Assembly (NCBI RefSeq): GCF_045920555.1
Contig: NZ_CP174509.1
Span: 930,001-994,000 of the forward strand
Length of the DNA: 64,000 nt
From: Pseudalkalibacillus sp045920555
GTDB taxonomy: Bacteria; Bacillota; Bacilli; Bacillales; Fictibacillaceae
Direction of reading: 5' to 3'
Numbering within the stretch: the stretch's first letter is position 1; every line of letters starts with the position of its first letter. Positions 43,411 through 51,400 of this stretch are shown here, one piece after another. The translations under genes and the position numbers were made by a program. The notes under the pieces were generated by a model that made no database searches, was not told the origin of the DNA, and worked only from the letters and a program-made list of their open reading frames with translations.

Positions 43411-43927
43411 TGTATATTCCGCTGATGAATATGGACGTGGACTTTCTGAACGCGGAAGAGATGCAAAACAAGTGGCCGAACGATTTGAACAAGAACATAT
43501 CGATGTTATACTTTCCAGTCCCTATAGAAGGGTAATCGAAACGGTAAAAGGAATTGCCGGAATGAAGGGGCTTGAAGTCCAGATCATCGAAAACTTGAGG
43601 GAATGTACATTAGCAGCTCATTCTGTTGAAGACTTCGATTTTGCAATCAATAAAGTCTGGGCTGAGCCTGATTATTCCTTTTCGTGAGGTAAGTCTAACA
43701 TTCAGGTACAAAAAAGGGCGATTCCTAGTATCTCCCGGTTGTTACAGAAATACGAGGGGAAAGGGATCGTTATCGGTACACATGGAAATATCATGGTCTT
43801 GGTCATGAACCATTTTGATCGAAAATATGATTTTGACTTTTGGAAACGGCTTACGATGCCGGACATTTATAAGCTGACTTTTGATCAAAAAGAGTTAGTA
43901 GATGTAAAAAGGCTTTGGAATGTCTAA
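43391..43927 (+). pseudogene. Histidine phosphatase gene, disrupted by the IS and a nonsense codon
   Basis: Starts at the IS right end: FVRHTHSVYSADEYGRGLSE carries the phosphatase RH signature. Continues to LPYRRVIETVKG-type motif (SSPYRRVIETVKGIAG) and GTHGNIMVLVMNHF with the second His. The frame is open to 43927 apart from TGA at 43685-43687 in the loop FSxGKSN, where family members have Gly. Upstream of the IS the same frame has LTSIY (42024-42038) but no start codon. Non-functional as it stands. Confidence 0.82.
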
Positions 43928-43956
43928 ATGAGTTTTAGGTGGAGAGGGGAAAACAA

Positions 43957-44721
43957 ATGATTTTTCGAAAAAAGACATATCATATCGAACCAGGCGGTGT
44001 TGAGGCTTTCACTGATTTTTTTCATACATATTTGCTCCCTAACCAATGGAAACATGGTGCAAAGCTGGTAGGAAGATGGGTAAGTGAGGATAAACGCAAC
44101 ATTACAGCGGTTTGGCAATATGAAAGCTATGAAGCATATGAGCAGATTGAAAAGCGGGTACGCGCAGATAAATTACATACTCAAGCACAGTCAAAAAAAC
44201 AATTGATCTCTCCGTTCATCCTATCCAGCAAACAGGAATTCATGGAATCGACAGGTAATTACCATGTGCCCCGCCATATTGTTGCAGTATCTGGGCTTAT
44301 TCAGAATGAAGCAGGGGAAACGCTTCTTGTCAAAACGAATTGGCGCAACGATACGTGGGAGCTGCCAGGCGGTCAAGTAGAAGAGGGTGCACCGCTCGAA
44401 ACTGCATTGATCCGCGAGATTTTAGAAGAAACAGCGATCAATGTGAAACTGACGAAGACGACAGGAGTCTATCAAAACATAACGAGCAGGATTGTTAGTA
44501 TCGTGTTTAAAGGAATTGCACTCAATACGGAGATCGTAAAACAAGATTCTGAAATCCAGGAGGCGAAATTCGCCATGCTTACCGAGGAAAATATTTCAGA
44601 GTACTTCACACGCCCTCATATGGCAACAAGAGCGGTTGATGCGTTAAAATCAGCGGGTTCAGTACCGGTTGAGTCTGTCAAAGTAAACCCCTATGAACGG
44701 CTAAACCGGATTGGGAATTAG
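43957..44721 (+). CDS. NIPSNAP-like domain fused to Nudix hydrolase
   Basis: 254 aa. Residues 1-95 look like a NIPSNAP/dimeric alpha-beta domain (YHIEPGGVEAFTDFFHTYLL, RWVSEDKRNITAVWQYESYE). Residues 105-240 are a Nudix domain with the box GGQVEEGAPLETALIREILEETA, matching GX5EX7REUXEEXGU except at the final Gly. ATG 43957 follows GAGAGGGG. Both halves lie in one frame. It may hydrolyse a nucleotide or cofactor; the fusion is unusual. Neighbouring genes give no clue. Confidence 0.8.
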   Translation: MIFRKKTYHIEPGGVEAFTDFFHTYLLPNQWKHGAKLVGRWVSEDKRNITAVWQYESYEAYEQIEKRVRADKLHTQAQSKKQLISPFILSSKQEFMESTGNYHVPRHIVAVSGLIQNEAGETLLVKTNWRNDTWELPGGQVEEGAPLETALIREILEETAINVKLTKTTGVYQNITSRIVSIVFKGIALNTEIVKQDSEIQEAKFAMLTEENISEYFTRPHMATRAVDALKSAGSVPVESVKVNPYERLNRIGN

Positions 44722-44837
44722 ACGGAGGAGAAAATCAAACCAGAGACCGAGGGAAATCCATTCTACTGACCGGTTAAAGAACATGAGGAAATCCGTAAAC
44801 TAAGATTAACAAAAATACTCGAAAGGGAGCGGATTCC

Positions 44838-44903
44838 ATGTTCAACTTTTACGAAATCGAAAAAATGATCATTGAAAAAATAAACAAGGTTAAAAAGCGA
44901 TAG
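44838..44903 (+). CDS. Very small peptide gene, 21 aa (tentative)
   Basis: MFNFYEIEKMIIEKINKVKK, a short amphipathic helix. GAAAGGGAG is 8 bases upstream and a terminator begins 8 bases after the stop. Site plus terminator make it worth listing; size alone makes it uncertain. Confidence 0.35.
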   Translation: MFNFYEIEKMIIEKINKVKKR

Positions 44904-44911
44904 GAATGTCG

Positions 44912-44945
44912 AAGTTCACCTGTGGAAGCAGGTGGGCTTTTTTAA
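44912..44945 (+). terminator. Intrinsic terminator
   Basis: CACCTG, six bases, CAGGTG, then GGCTTTTTT. Confidence 0.75.
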
Positions 44946-44963
44946 TTATCGACCAGGCAATAA

Positions 44964-45505
44964 ACAGTAAGTCTGATCCCGAGACTACTCGAAAATTACT
45001 TCTCTTCCAATCTGGTCTATAGACTTGGAGAGGGTGCCTGGCACTATGCCTATCTCGTAACCCGTAACAGGGATCCTTATGTACTTAGACTTCCTAAAAA
45101 GATTGCGTACGAGAAGGAAGTCCCTTTCAACTACAATGGGTTGATGGCGGACTATGCAGGGACCAAGGCGTATTCAATTATCAAACGACATTCCCAACCT
45201 TCTATAATACACAAAGGTATGGAAAACAACGATACAACCTATATACCAGGCAGTTAAGAGAAATAGTGGATGGTTTTGCCAGTGGTTTCCAGGAGTCTAT
45301 TAAAAAACAAGAGTCATTACATATTGAAGTGTTTTTGAAGCTGGTGACGATGGCACATACGCACATGATGCTTTTAGAAAAGGAGTCCATGAATAGGGAA
45401 CAAGAAATCCGCTATGGGACCAGAAAACAAGTGGAAAACCGGCTGTACAACTTGCTCCATGAACTTGAAGAATTCTCATTGGAACACACGAAAGCAGCTG
45501 AGTGA
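44964..45505 (+). pseudogene. Kinase-like gene, internally deleted and frameshifted
   Basis: First part (about 44988-45180) reads LVYRLGEGAWHYAYLVTRNR, then DPYVLRLPKKIAYEKEVPFN, which looks like an N-lobe with a Gly-rich loop and a Lys-bearing strand (phosphotransferase type). No start codon exists; an in-frame stop lies just before. The frame then changes and a second block follows: TFPTFYNTQRYGKQRYNLYT, IVDGFASGFQESIKKQESLH, MAHTHMMLLEKESMNREQ, with a stop at 45503-45505. The two blocks may be one gene with an internal deletion or two gene relics. The GGTGCCTGGCAC string here is coding (GAWH). Confidence 0.55.
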
Positions 45506-45533
45506 TCAGCTGCTTGATGGATGCTTTTGATGG

Positions 45534-46976
45534 TTATTCATCGTTAATCGAGAGAAAATCCTTGACCCATTCAATTTGTGGATCACGATGATATCCTGAA
45601 TACAACCGTTTGGAAAGGCTGAGTGGGCCGCCGAAGAAATATTGTTCATAAAGAGATTGCCTTGTTCCAAATGCACTCATCGATAGGTCCCATGCTAAAC
45701 GAAAGATTTTAACCCGGTCTTCTGCATTCGCATTTGCAGCTTGAAGATAATCATCCAGGTCACGCCGAATCGGGGAATTGAAATCTTTCTCGTTCGGGAT
45801 GGTCACAAGACCGCTTGCTCCAAGGTTTTGGATGATTTCACTGAAAGAGGGATAAATTTTCGCATAATAACATAATGCAGCATGAAGAGGCTCTGAAGCC
45901 GGCGTCATCGTCCCCCACCGGTCGACCTTTGCTTGGATTTCTGAAGACAGGAGGAACGCCTTCATTGCTTCTAATGCAATAATCACATCAGCGACCTTAT
46001 CCTGGACAAGATCATATCCACCAATGTTGATCGTATGGATCATCAATTGGATTGTCCCAAGAATGAATTCGGTTTTTACGATACAACGGCTGACCACCTG
46101 GTGGACAGTTTGTGGAAAGAAGCTCGTTTGTGAGTATATCTCTCCTGATAGCTCCGTACTTTCGAAAAAGAACACGTTTTCCCAAGGTACAAGCACATCA
46201 TCAAAAACAACTACAGAATCGACCTCATCAAATCGTGAACCTAAAGGATGATCGAAATTGGACTTTCCATAATCAAATGATTCACGGGCTATGAAACGTA
46301 AACCAGGTGTGTTCGCAGGAAGGGAAAACCCATTTGCCATACAAGGTTCCCTGATCCCTCCTTGTGGAAAGACGATCAGTTCATCCGTCAATCCCCCCTG
46401 GGTTGCCAACAAGCGGGCTCCTTTAATAATGAGGCCATCTTTCGTCTTTTCCTTGATATGTGCCGCGACCTGGTCATCTGCAAGATTATAGTAATACTTA
46501 CCTCTATTCACTTGAGGATGGACGAAAGTATGGGTGAAGGATAGGTCCTCCCTGGTTGCTTTTTCATATAGGTTTCTCATGTTTTCACAAAACTGTGGGT
46601 CTTGTGATTTGAACAGTTCTGCTGATTGTGTAAATGTCATTAAAATCGTATTCAAGTAATCTGGCGATCGACCAAGCAAACCACCAGTAGATTTTGCCCA
46701 CTCCTGGAAGGAGAGTCGTCTTTTCTCCAAATCCTCTTTCGTTTTAGGAGGATAAAAGGCGATTCCGGCACGTTCGCCATTCTTCAAATCAAAGGACATC
46801 TTATCGATTTTCTCTTCATTCAATTGAAGGTCGTATAAGCTTGCTTTCGTTTTCATGATTCCTTTCAGGGCTGGATGTTCTGAAAGTTTTCCTTTTACTT
46901 GTTCACCATCGATCCATATCTCAGGATGTAAATTGTTGATACGGTCGATGTATTGTTGCCCAGATATTAGTCCCAT
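45534..46976 (-). CDS. 4-hydroxyphenylacetate 3-hydroxylase family flavin monooxygenase (HpaB)
   Basis: Two-component FADH2-dependent aromatic hydroxylase large subunit, 480 aa (normal). Key segments are MGLISGQQYIDRINNLHPEIW, PDYLNTILMTFTQSAELF, THTFVHPQVNRGK and FDDVLVPWENVFFFES. It needs a flavin reductase partner, but none lies beside it. The start at 46976 has AAAGGAG 9 bases upstream. Related Bacillaceae enzymes act on phenols or on pyoverdine-type ring systems; substrate unknown. Confidence 0.88.
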   Translation of the reverse strand: MGLISGQQYIDRINNLHPEIWIDGEQVKGKLSEHPALKGIMKTKASLYDLQLNEEKIDKMSFDLKNGERAGIAFYPPKTKEDLEKRRLSFQEWAKSTGGLLGRSPDYLNTILMTFTQSAELFKSQDPQFCENMRNLYEKATREDLSFTHTFVHPQVNRGKYYYNLADDQVAAHIKEKTKDGLIIKGARLLATQGGLTDELIVFPQGGIREPCMANGFSLPANTPGLRFIARESFDYGKSNFDHPLGSRFDEVDSVVVFDDVLVPWENVFFFESTELSGEIYSQTSFFPQTVHQVVSRCIVKTEFILGTIQLMIHTINIGGYDLVQDKVADVIIALEAMKAFLLSSEIQAKVDRWGTMTPASEPLHAALCYYAKIYPSFSEIIQNLGASGLVTIPNEKDFNSPIRRDLDDYLQAANANAEDRVKIFRLAWDLSMSAFGTRQSLYEQYFFGGPLSLSKRLYSGYHRDPQIEWVKDFLSINDE

Positions 46977-47062
46977 AAATCTAACTCCTTTGCCACCCAA
47001 TCATACAAATACAATATGCAAAAGAGGGCGCATCGGTACGAAAGAAAGTAGGTGTTCATTCC

Positions 47063-47200
47063 ATGATATTCTTAATTATAGTTGTAGTGATGGGGATAAT
47101 CGGCATACAAAGCCACTTAAGAAAAATTACGAAACAGAATGACAGGATGATTGAACTTCTTGAAAGCCTCAATCGGCGCAGATCTATACTTTCGTGTTAG
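47063..47200 (+). CDS. Small membrane protein, 45 aa
   Basis: MIFLIIVVVMGIIGIQSHLR: a single helix, then a helical charged tail KITKQNDRMIELLESLNRRR, possibly a short coiled coil. AGTAGGTG is 8 bases upstream. Its end overlaps the convergent GNAT gene by 17 bases. Function unknown. Confidence 0.5.
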   Translation: MIFLIIVVVMGIIGIQSHLRKITKQNDRMIELLESLNRRRSILSC

Positions 47201-47777
47201 CTAGTTTCTCTTCAAGCTTCCTTTTCACGTCAGGCCATTCTGATTCTAAAATGCTGAAATAAACGGTATCCCTTACATAGCCTGTGTAGGTGAGACGGCT
47301 CTTTCGAAGAACGCCTTCCCTGACCCCGCCGATCCGCTCGATAGCAGCCTGTGATCGTCTGTTACGACCGTCTGTTTTCAGTTGAACCCGGATCGTTTCC
47401 AACTCTTCAAAACAATGCCGTAAAAGCAGGTATTTGCATTCTGTATTCACAGGTGAACGCCAAACGGATGGGGTCAGCCAAGTCCAACCGATTTCAAGAT
47501 GCCGGTCCTTTTCCGAAATATTAAGAAAACGGGTACTTCCGACAAGCTTCTGCTGCTGTTGGTCATAAATGACAAACGGGAATTCAACACCTTTATCTCT
47601 TGCTTTAAAGGCTTGGTGTAAGAAGGTTTTCATATCCTCTAAAGAGTTAATGGCCATCGGCATGTAATCCCATATTTCTTCATACTGTGCCGCTTCATAC
47701 AATTCCTTTATATCGTTCACTTCCATTGGACGCATTGTTACATGGTTTCCTGTTAATGTTACTGGCTTGATCCACAT
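47184..47777 (-). CDS. GNAT family acetyltransferase, RimJ/RimL-like
   Basis: 197 aa. N-terminal VTLTGNHVTMRPMEVNDIKE, the beta-strand FPFVIYDQQQQKLVGSTRF, HLEIGWTWLTPSVWRSPVNT (acetyl-CoA site of this subgroup) and VQLKTDGRNRRSQAAIERIG are typical. AAGGAG lies about 12 bases before the start. It probably acetylates a protein N-terminus or small amine. Its 5' flank joins the long repeat at 47.9 kb. Confidence 0.85.
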   Translation of the reverse strand: MWIKPVTLTGNHVTMRPMEVNDIKELYEAAQYEEIWDYMPMAINSLEDMKTFLHQAFKARDKGVEFPFVIYDQQQQKLVGSTRFLNISEKDRHLEIGWTWLTPSVWRSPVNTECKYLLLRHCFEELETIRVQLKTDGRNRRSQAAIERIGGVREGVLRKSRLTYTGYVRDTVYFSILESEWPDVKRKLEEKLANTKV

Positions 47778-47864
47778 TGTGTCATCGGCTCCTTCTTTTC
47801 TGACTGTTGACTATATTCCATTCCAGAAAAGAAAAATCCTTTCATAAAATGTTTTTTGATATAT

Positions 47865-48120
47865 GTAAAATCCGCTCCCTTTCCGCGGGCAAAGAAAAGC
47901 GGAAGCGACCCGCATAGTCACGCAGGTCACTGGAAGACTGAAGAAGAGGCTCGAACCAAACAAAGATTTGGTTCTGGGTGGGTAAACGCCTTCGACATAA
48001 ATCAATGTGTCGACCCCCGCAGGAAGTTTGAAGTGATCCAAGTGACTGGTCGCTGAGCTGGACATTACTCCTCTGCACCCAAACTTTTTTACAGGCTTAG
48101 CTTAATTCCGCAAGCCTCAT
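47865..48120 (-). repeat. Long dispersed repeat, copy in opposite orientation to 31430-31640
   Basis: From TTTCCGCGGGC (47880) through GCGACCCGCATAGTCACGCA, ACTGGAAGACTGAAGAAGAG and TCCAAGTGACTGGTCGCTGA to GCTTAGCTTAATTCCGC. The order is the reverse complement of the insertion in MITE copy 3. The left side has a family core end but no clear inverted end. Short reading frames inside (for example 47811-48065) are not supported as genes. Confidence 0.65.
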
Positions 48121-48573
48121 CATTCGCTATATAGATATGAATAAAGCTGATCGCTATTCAAGAAAAGGGCAGTTATCTGGAATAAGAGGTTCCTATATTT
48201 AATCCACATAAGGGAGGTTGTGGAGTAAAGCATTGCTCAAATCACGGAATTTTGAAATAATTGGTATTGAGTTAAAGGCTGGATTGTTGTAGAAGAAATA
48301 TTGGATAACCTCTAGCTTTACTTCTTCTGAATACACTCTATTCATCCCCATAAGAAAAACACCACCTAAAAACGTATTATCTAAATACGACTATAGGGGT
48401 GCTTTTTCCTCTGTCTCATTTAACTAGGTCTCTCCAAATTTGAGCTCTTTTTCTTGTGAAATCCTATGTGAAACTGTCTGTGAAAAATGAGTGATTTGCC
48501 TTGTGATTTTGGCTGCGAATTTCGTTTTTGTACTTCAAAAGAGAACCCGTTACTCTGATTCGAGCCCATCCTA
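48121..48573. other. Gene-free stretch with an orphan hairpin and GTGAAA runs
   Basis: No gene is supported. 48354-48410 holds AAAACACC...GGGGTGCTTTTT around an inner CGTATT/AATACG, a terminator-like hairpin with no gene in front. 48455-48530 has GTGAAA/GTGATT tandem runs at 11-13-base steps. The left part may be the remains of a lost gene. Confidence 0.4.
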
Positions 48574-49251
48574 TCATTTCATGATTGATTTGATTTCTGA
48601 CCAGACCTTTTTCATTTCAGCATGCATCTGGTCATGGTTCACATTGAAATGTTCCATCATTTCTTCACGTGAATGCCCTTGTTTTTTGTATTGGATGACT
48701 GCTTTCAGATCATTATCGCTCAATTTCGCCACTACTACCGCTTTGACAAGGTGATGTAACCGTACATCTTCCTTCAAGTAGCTTTTTAATTCTGAAACAT
48801 CTTTATTAGAATATTCCCCGAGATAGCTGAGAATTTCGTCTTTATGCTGTTCGAATTTCTTTTTGTGAGCTTTCCACTTTGCTCTTTGTTCAGCTACTTT
48901 TTCTGGACTGACACCGAAATGTTCAGCCGTCTGTTCCCATGACTTCGATCTTTTATAGTAAGTAAGGACTTCCTCAATCCGTTTTTCAGAATGCCTGGCG
49001 ATGTGTGCTGCTTGGAAAACATCTTCTTTGGAATGTCCTTTTTTCAATAGGGAGTGGATTTCCCTCTTGTCAAATTTATGATGGATCGCTGGCCTATGAC
49101 TGATATGTTCTTTATGACCTTCCACTTCTCTGGCTTCGTCTGCCATGATAGATTCGTTCATATTTGTAGTAGCAGCCTCTGTATATTGCGGTAAAAGCAT
49201 TCCTATGACAGCTAGTCCTAAAGCGGCCGCCCAAAAACTCTTTTTCTTCAT
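48574..49251 (-). CDS. Secreted helical-repeat protein, unknown function
   Basis: 225 aa. Residues 1-26 are a signal peptide (MKKKSFWAAALGLAVIGMLL, cleavage after TEA). The mature part is rich in His, Lys and Glu and shows a duplicated helical unit of about 80 residues: DKREIHSLLKKGHSKEDVFQ...YYKRSKSWEQTAEHFGVSPE and DVSELKSYL...VIQYKKQGHSREEMMEHFNV. Each unit ends with a GHSREE/SWEQ-HFGV motif resembling small DNA-binding helical bundles, but the signal peptide argues for the cell surface. I do not recognise the family. Confidence 0.75.
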   Translation of the reverse strand: MKKKSFWAAALGLAVIGMLLPQYTEAATTNMNESIMADEAREVEGHKEHISHRPAIHHKFDKREIHSLLKKGHSKEDVFQAAHIARHSEKRIEEVLTYYKRSKSWEQTAEHFGVSPEKVAEQRAKWKAHKKKFEQHKDEILSYLGEYSNKDVSELKSYLKEDVRLHHLVKAVVVAKLSDNDLKAVIQYKKQGHSREEMMEHFNVNHDQMHAEMKKVWSEIKSIMK

Positions 49252-49344
49252 TACTGTACACTCCTTCTAAATATGATTTTTTTAAAGTATTTACTACTAT
49301 TAAAAAAGCATTCAGATTTTGGGAGGCTTTACACAATTTAAAGG

Positions 49345-49375
49345 GAAAAAAAGAGCTGACATCTATCAGTCAGCA
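49345..49375 (-). terminator. Terminator of the 66-aa protein gene
   Basis: GCTGAC (49355-49360) pairs with GTCAGC (49369-49374); the minus strand ends CTCTTTTTTT. Confidence 0.7.
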
Positions 49376-49386
49376 CTGATGAATCC

Positions 49387-49587
49387 TCATCGAAACGGAA
49401 CAAAAGGATAGCCAATATATTGGATTTTCAAGGTCCCGTCCTCATAGCTTATCGGTCCTATGTTCCCCACAATCGTAATCGGATTCGGGTTCGAATTTGA
49501 ACGATGGTCGTTGAAAAGCGGGTTTTGTAAGATAATGATCAACAGCAGGTAAAGCAACAATAAGATAAGCAGAATACGGTCTATCAC
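49387..49587 (-). CDS. Small membrane protein, 66 aa
   Basis: GTG start at 49587 preceded by GGGGGAA 6 bases upstream; an ORF reading from 49605 would begin inside that site. Residues 4-23 form one helix (RILLILLLLYLLLIIILQNP), followed by a soluble tail ending YIGYPFVPFR. Function unknown. A terminator follows. Confidence 0.62.
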   Translation of the reverse strand: MIDRILLILLLLYLLLIIILQNPLFNDHRSNSNPNPITIVGNIGPISYEDGTLKIQYIGYPFVPFR

Positions 49588-49767
49588 ATAAATTCCCCCA
49601 GGCAATTTTCTAAATTCAGTATATGTCCTGAGGGTTCCACTGTTTCTAATAAATCAGTTTTACAGGCAAAAATGGTAGTCGAGAGCGTCCATCGTCTGAA
49701 TACTCTTATAATTATTCAAAAATTTATGGTAAAGTAAATAGTAGAGAGAGGGAGAGGGCGGAGAACG

Positions 49768-51138
49768 ATGCTGCAGACAGAATTCAAATTTAAGGATAAA
49801 AGTATATTGGAAGCCATTATCGATAATGCCTTCGAATGGGTTGTGGTGGTTGATACAGAGGGCATCGTACGATTCATGAATAAGAATTATTGTGATTTCC
49901 TCGAGGTCGATTCTAAAAAAGTCATTGGAACGCATGTGACTGAAGTAATCGAGAACACCAGAATGCATATTGTAGTCAAGACGGGAAAGGCGGAAATAGC
50001 TGGCCTTCAATATATCAAAGGGAATTATATGATCGCTAACAGAATTCCGATATTTCATGAAGATGAAGTGGTAGCGGCACTTGGAACGGTCATATTCCGG
50101 GACACTGAACAGTGGAAGAAGATGAACAGTCATGTAAAAAGCTTGTTTTCCGAACTGGAATTTTACCGTAAAGAGTGGACCGCGAATAATGGAGCAAAAT
50201 ATTCCTTGAACGATCTAGTCGGTGTATCGGCTTCAATCAAAGAGTCGAAAAATCGGGTGAAGAAGATTTCCAGTGGTGACATTTCTGTTCTGATCCGTGG
50301 AGAAAGCGGAACGGGGAAAGAGCTTTTTGCCCATAGCATCCACCAGCTGAGCGAACGCAGTATGGCTCCGTTCGTAAAAGTGAATTGTGCAGCCATACCA
50401 GACAACCTCCTGGAATCTGAGTTATTCGGGTATGTGGAAGGAGCATTTACTGGAGCTAAAAAAGGTGGTAAAGTTGGGAAATTCATTTTAGCTAATGAAG
50501 GTACGCTGTTTTTGGATGAAATCGGTGATATGCCCTTAAGAATGCAGGCTAAGCTGTTGCGTGTGTTACAGGAAAAAGAAATCGAGCCGATCGGGGCGAA
50601 TGAAACGGAGAAGGTCAATGTACGTGTCATCGCAGCCACGAATCGCCCCCTTGAAAAGATGGTCCAGGAAAAGTTGTTTCGGGAAGATCTTTTTTATCGG
50701 ATTAATGGCTTCCAGCTCCAAATTCCATCTTTACGCGAGAGGAAAGAAGATATCAAGCCGTTGGTGGAACATTTCCTGGAAAAGGTGACCAGACGGACCG
50801 GCAAGCGGATCAAAAGCATTGATGAAGAGGTCAACCAAGTATTGTTCCATCACAATTGGCCCGGAAACATACGAGAGCTGGAGAATGTGATAGAAGCAGC
50901 TGTGCACTTGGCTTATGGCGAGACGATCAATAAAGATTCCCTTCCAGAGTATTTAAAAGAAAATGACAGGCTCAGTATTGGAAGTAAATCGTTGAAAGAG
51001 TTGGTTGAACAGACTGAGATCAATGCAATCAAAGAGGCCCTTCAGCAAAATGATGGGGATAAGCTTGCAGCAGCAAGAACGCTTGGTATCGGAAAATCAA
51101 GTTTCTATGAAAAAATGAAAAAATATGAGCTTATTTAA
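49768..51138 (+). CDS. Sigma-54-dependent transcriptional activator (PAS-AAA-Fis)
   Basis: 456 aa enhancer-binding protein. Residues 10-125 are a PAS sensor (AIIDNAFEWVVVVDTEGIVR). The AAA+ domain (about 145-380) has Walker A RGESGTGKELFA, the sigma-54 contact loop GAFTGAKKGG, Walker B GTLFLDEIGDMPL and the R-finger region. The Fis-type HTH at the end reads AAARTLGIGKSSFYEKMKK. A sigma-54 promoter and palindromes lie just downstream and upstream of the next gene, so it probably activates the permease-dehydrogenase operon and possibly itself. The PAS ligand is unknown. Confidence 0.93.
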   Translation: MLQTEFKFKDKSILEAIIDNAFEWVVVVDTEGIVRFMNKNYCDFLEVDSKKVIGTHVTEVIENTRMHIVVKTGKAEIAGLQYIKGNYMIANRIPIFHEDEVVAALGTVIFRDTEQWKKMNSHVKSLFSELEFYRKEWTANNGAKYSLNDLVGVSASIKESKNRVKKISSGDISVLIRGESGTGKELFAHSIHQLSERSMAPFVKVNCAAIPDNLLESELFGYVEGAFTGAKKGGKVGKFILANEGTLFLDEIGDMPLRMQAKLLRVLQEKEIEPIGANETEKVNVRVIAATNRPLEKMVQEKLFREDLFYRINGFQLQIPSLRERKEDIKPLVEHFLEKVTRRTGKRIKSIDEEVNQVLFHHNWPGNIRELENVIEAAVHLAYGETINKDSLPEYLKENDRLSIGSKSLKELVEQTEINAIKEALQQNDGDKLAAARTLGIGKSSFYEKMKKYELI

Positions 51139-51142
51139 TCGC

Positions 51143-51179
51143 ATTCCAGAATTCCGGAATCCTTCCGGGTTTCTGGAAT
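51143..51179 (+). promoter_or_regulatory. Candidate upstream activating site of the sigma-54 activator
   Basis: ATTCCAGAA (51143-51151) and TTCTGGAAT (51171-51179) are perfect inverted arms. Between them ATTCCGGAAT (51151-51160) is a 10-base palindrome sharing the half-site. It stands about 112 bases upstream of the -24 element. Confidence 0.65.
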
Positions 51180-51290
51180 TTTTAGTGTTAGAAGGGATTA
51201 AGCCTGATTTAGATTCTGTATCTTCCGACTTTTCGGAAAAGGATATAAGGGTATTGTTTTGCAATCCGGCTATTCCAGGGTTTTTGAGAG

Positions 51291-51307
51291 TTGGCATGGA
51301 ACTTGCA
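51291..51307 (+). promoter_or_regulatory. Sigma-54 (-24/-12) promoter
   Basis: TTGGCATGGAACTTGCA matches the consensus TTGGCAC-N5-TTGCW with one change at the C; the GG and GC are 10 bases apart as required. It stands 94 bases before the permease start. Confidence 0.8.
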
Positions 51308-51400
51308 TTTAATTGTTGTCGGGTTGGAAAACGCTTTCAAATATAAAATGTAAAAATGAAAGCGATACCAATAAATTGATGAGTTAAGGGAGGATATAGG

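Noticed and set aside
45024..45040. GGTGCCTGGCAC string as another copy of the 59.3-kb element
   Set aside because: It is in frame within a kinase-like relic (GAWH) and has no inverted partner.
45266..45505. 79-codon frame as an intact gene
   Set aside because: It continues an upstream frame without start and is best read as the tail of a relic.
47811..48078. Reading frames inside the long repeat (84 and 78 codons)
   Set aside because: They lie in a non-coding dispersed repeat, have no good ribosome binding site and are not conserved in the reversed copy at 31.5 kb.
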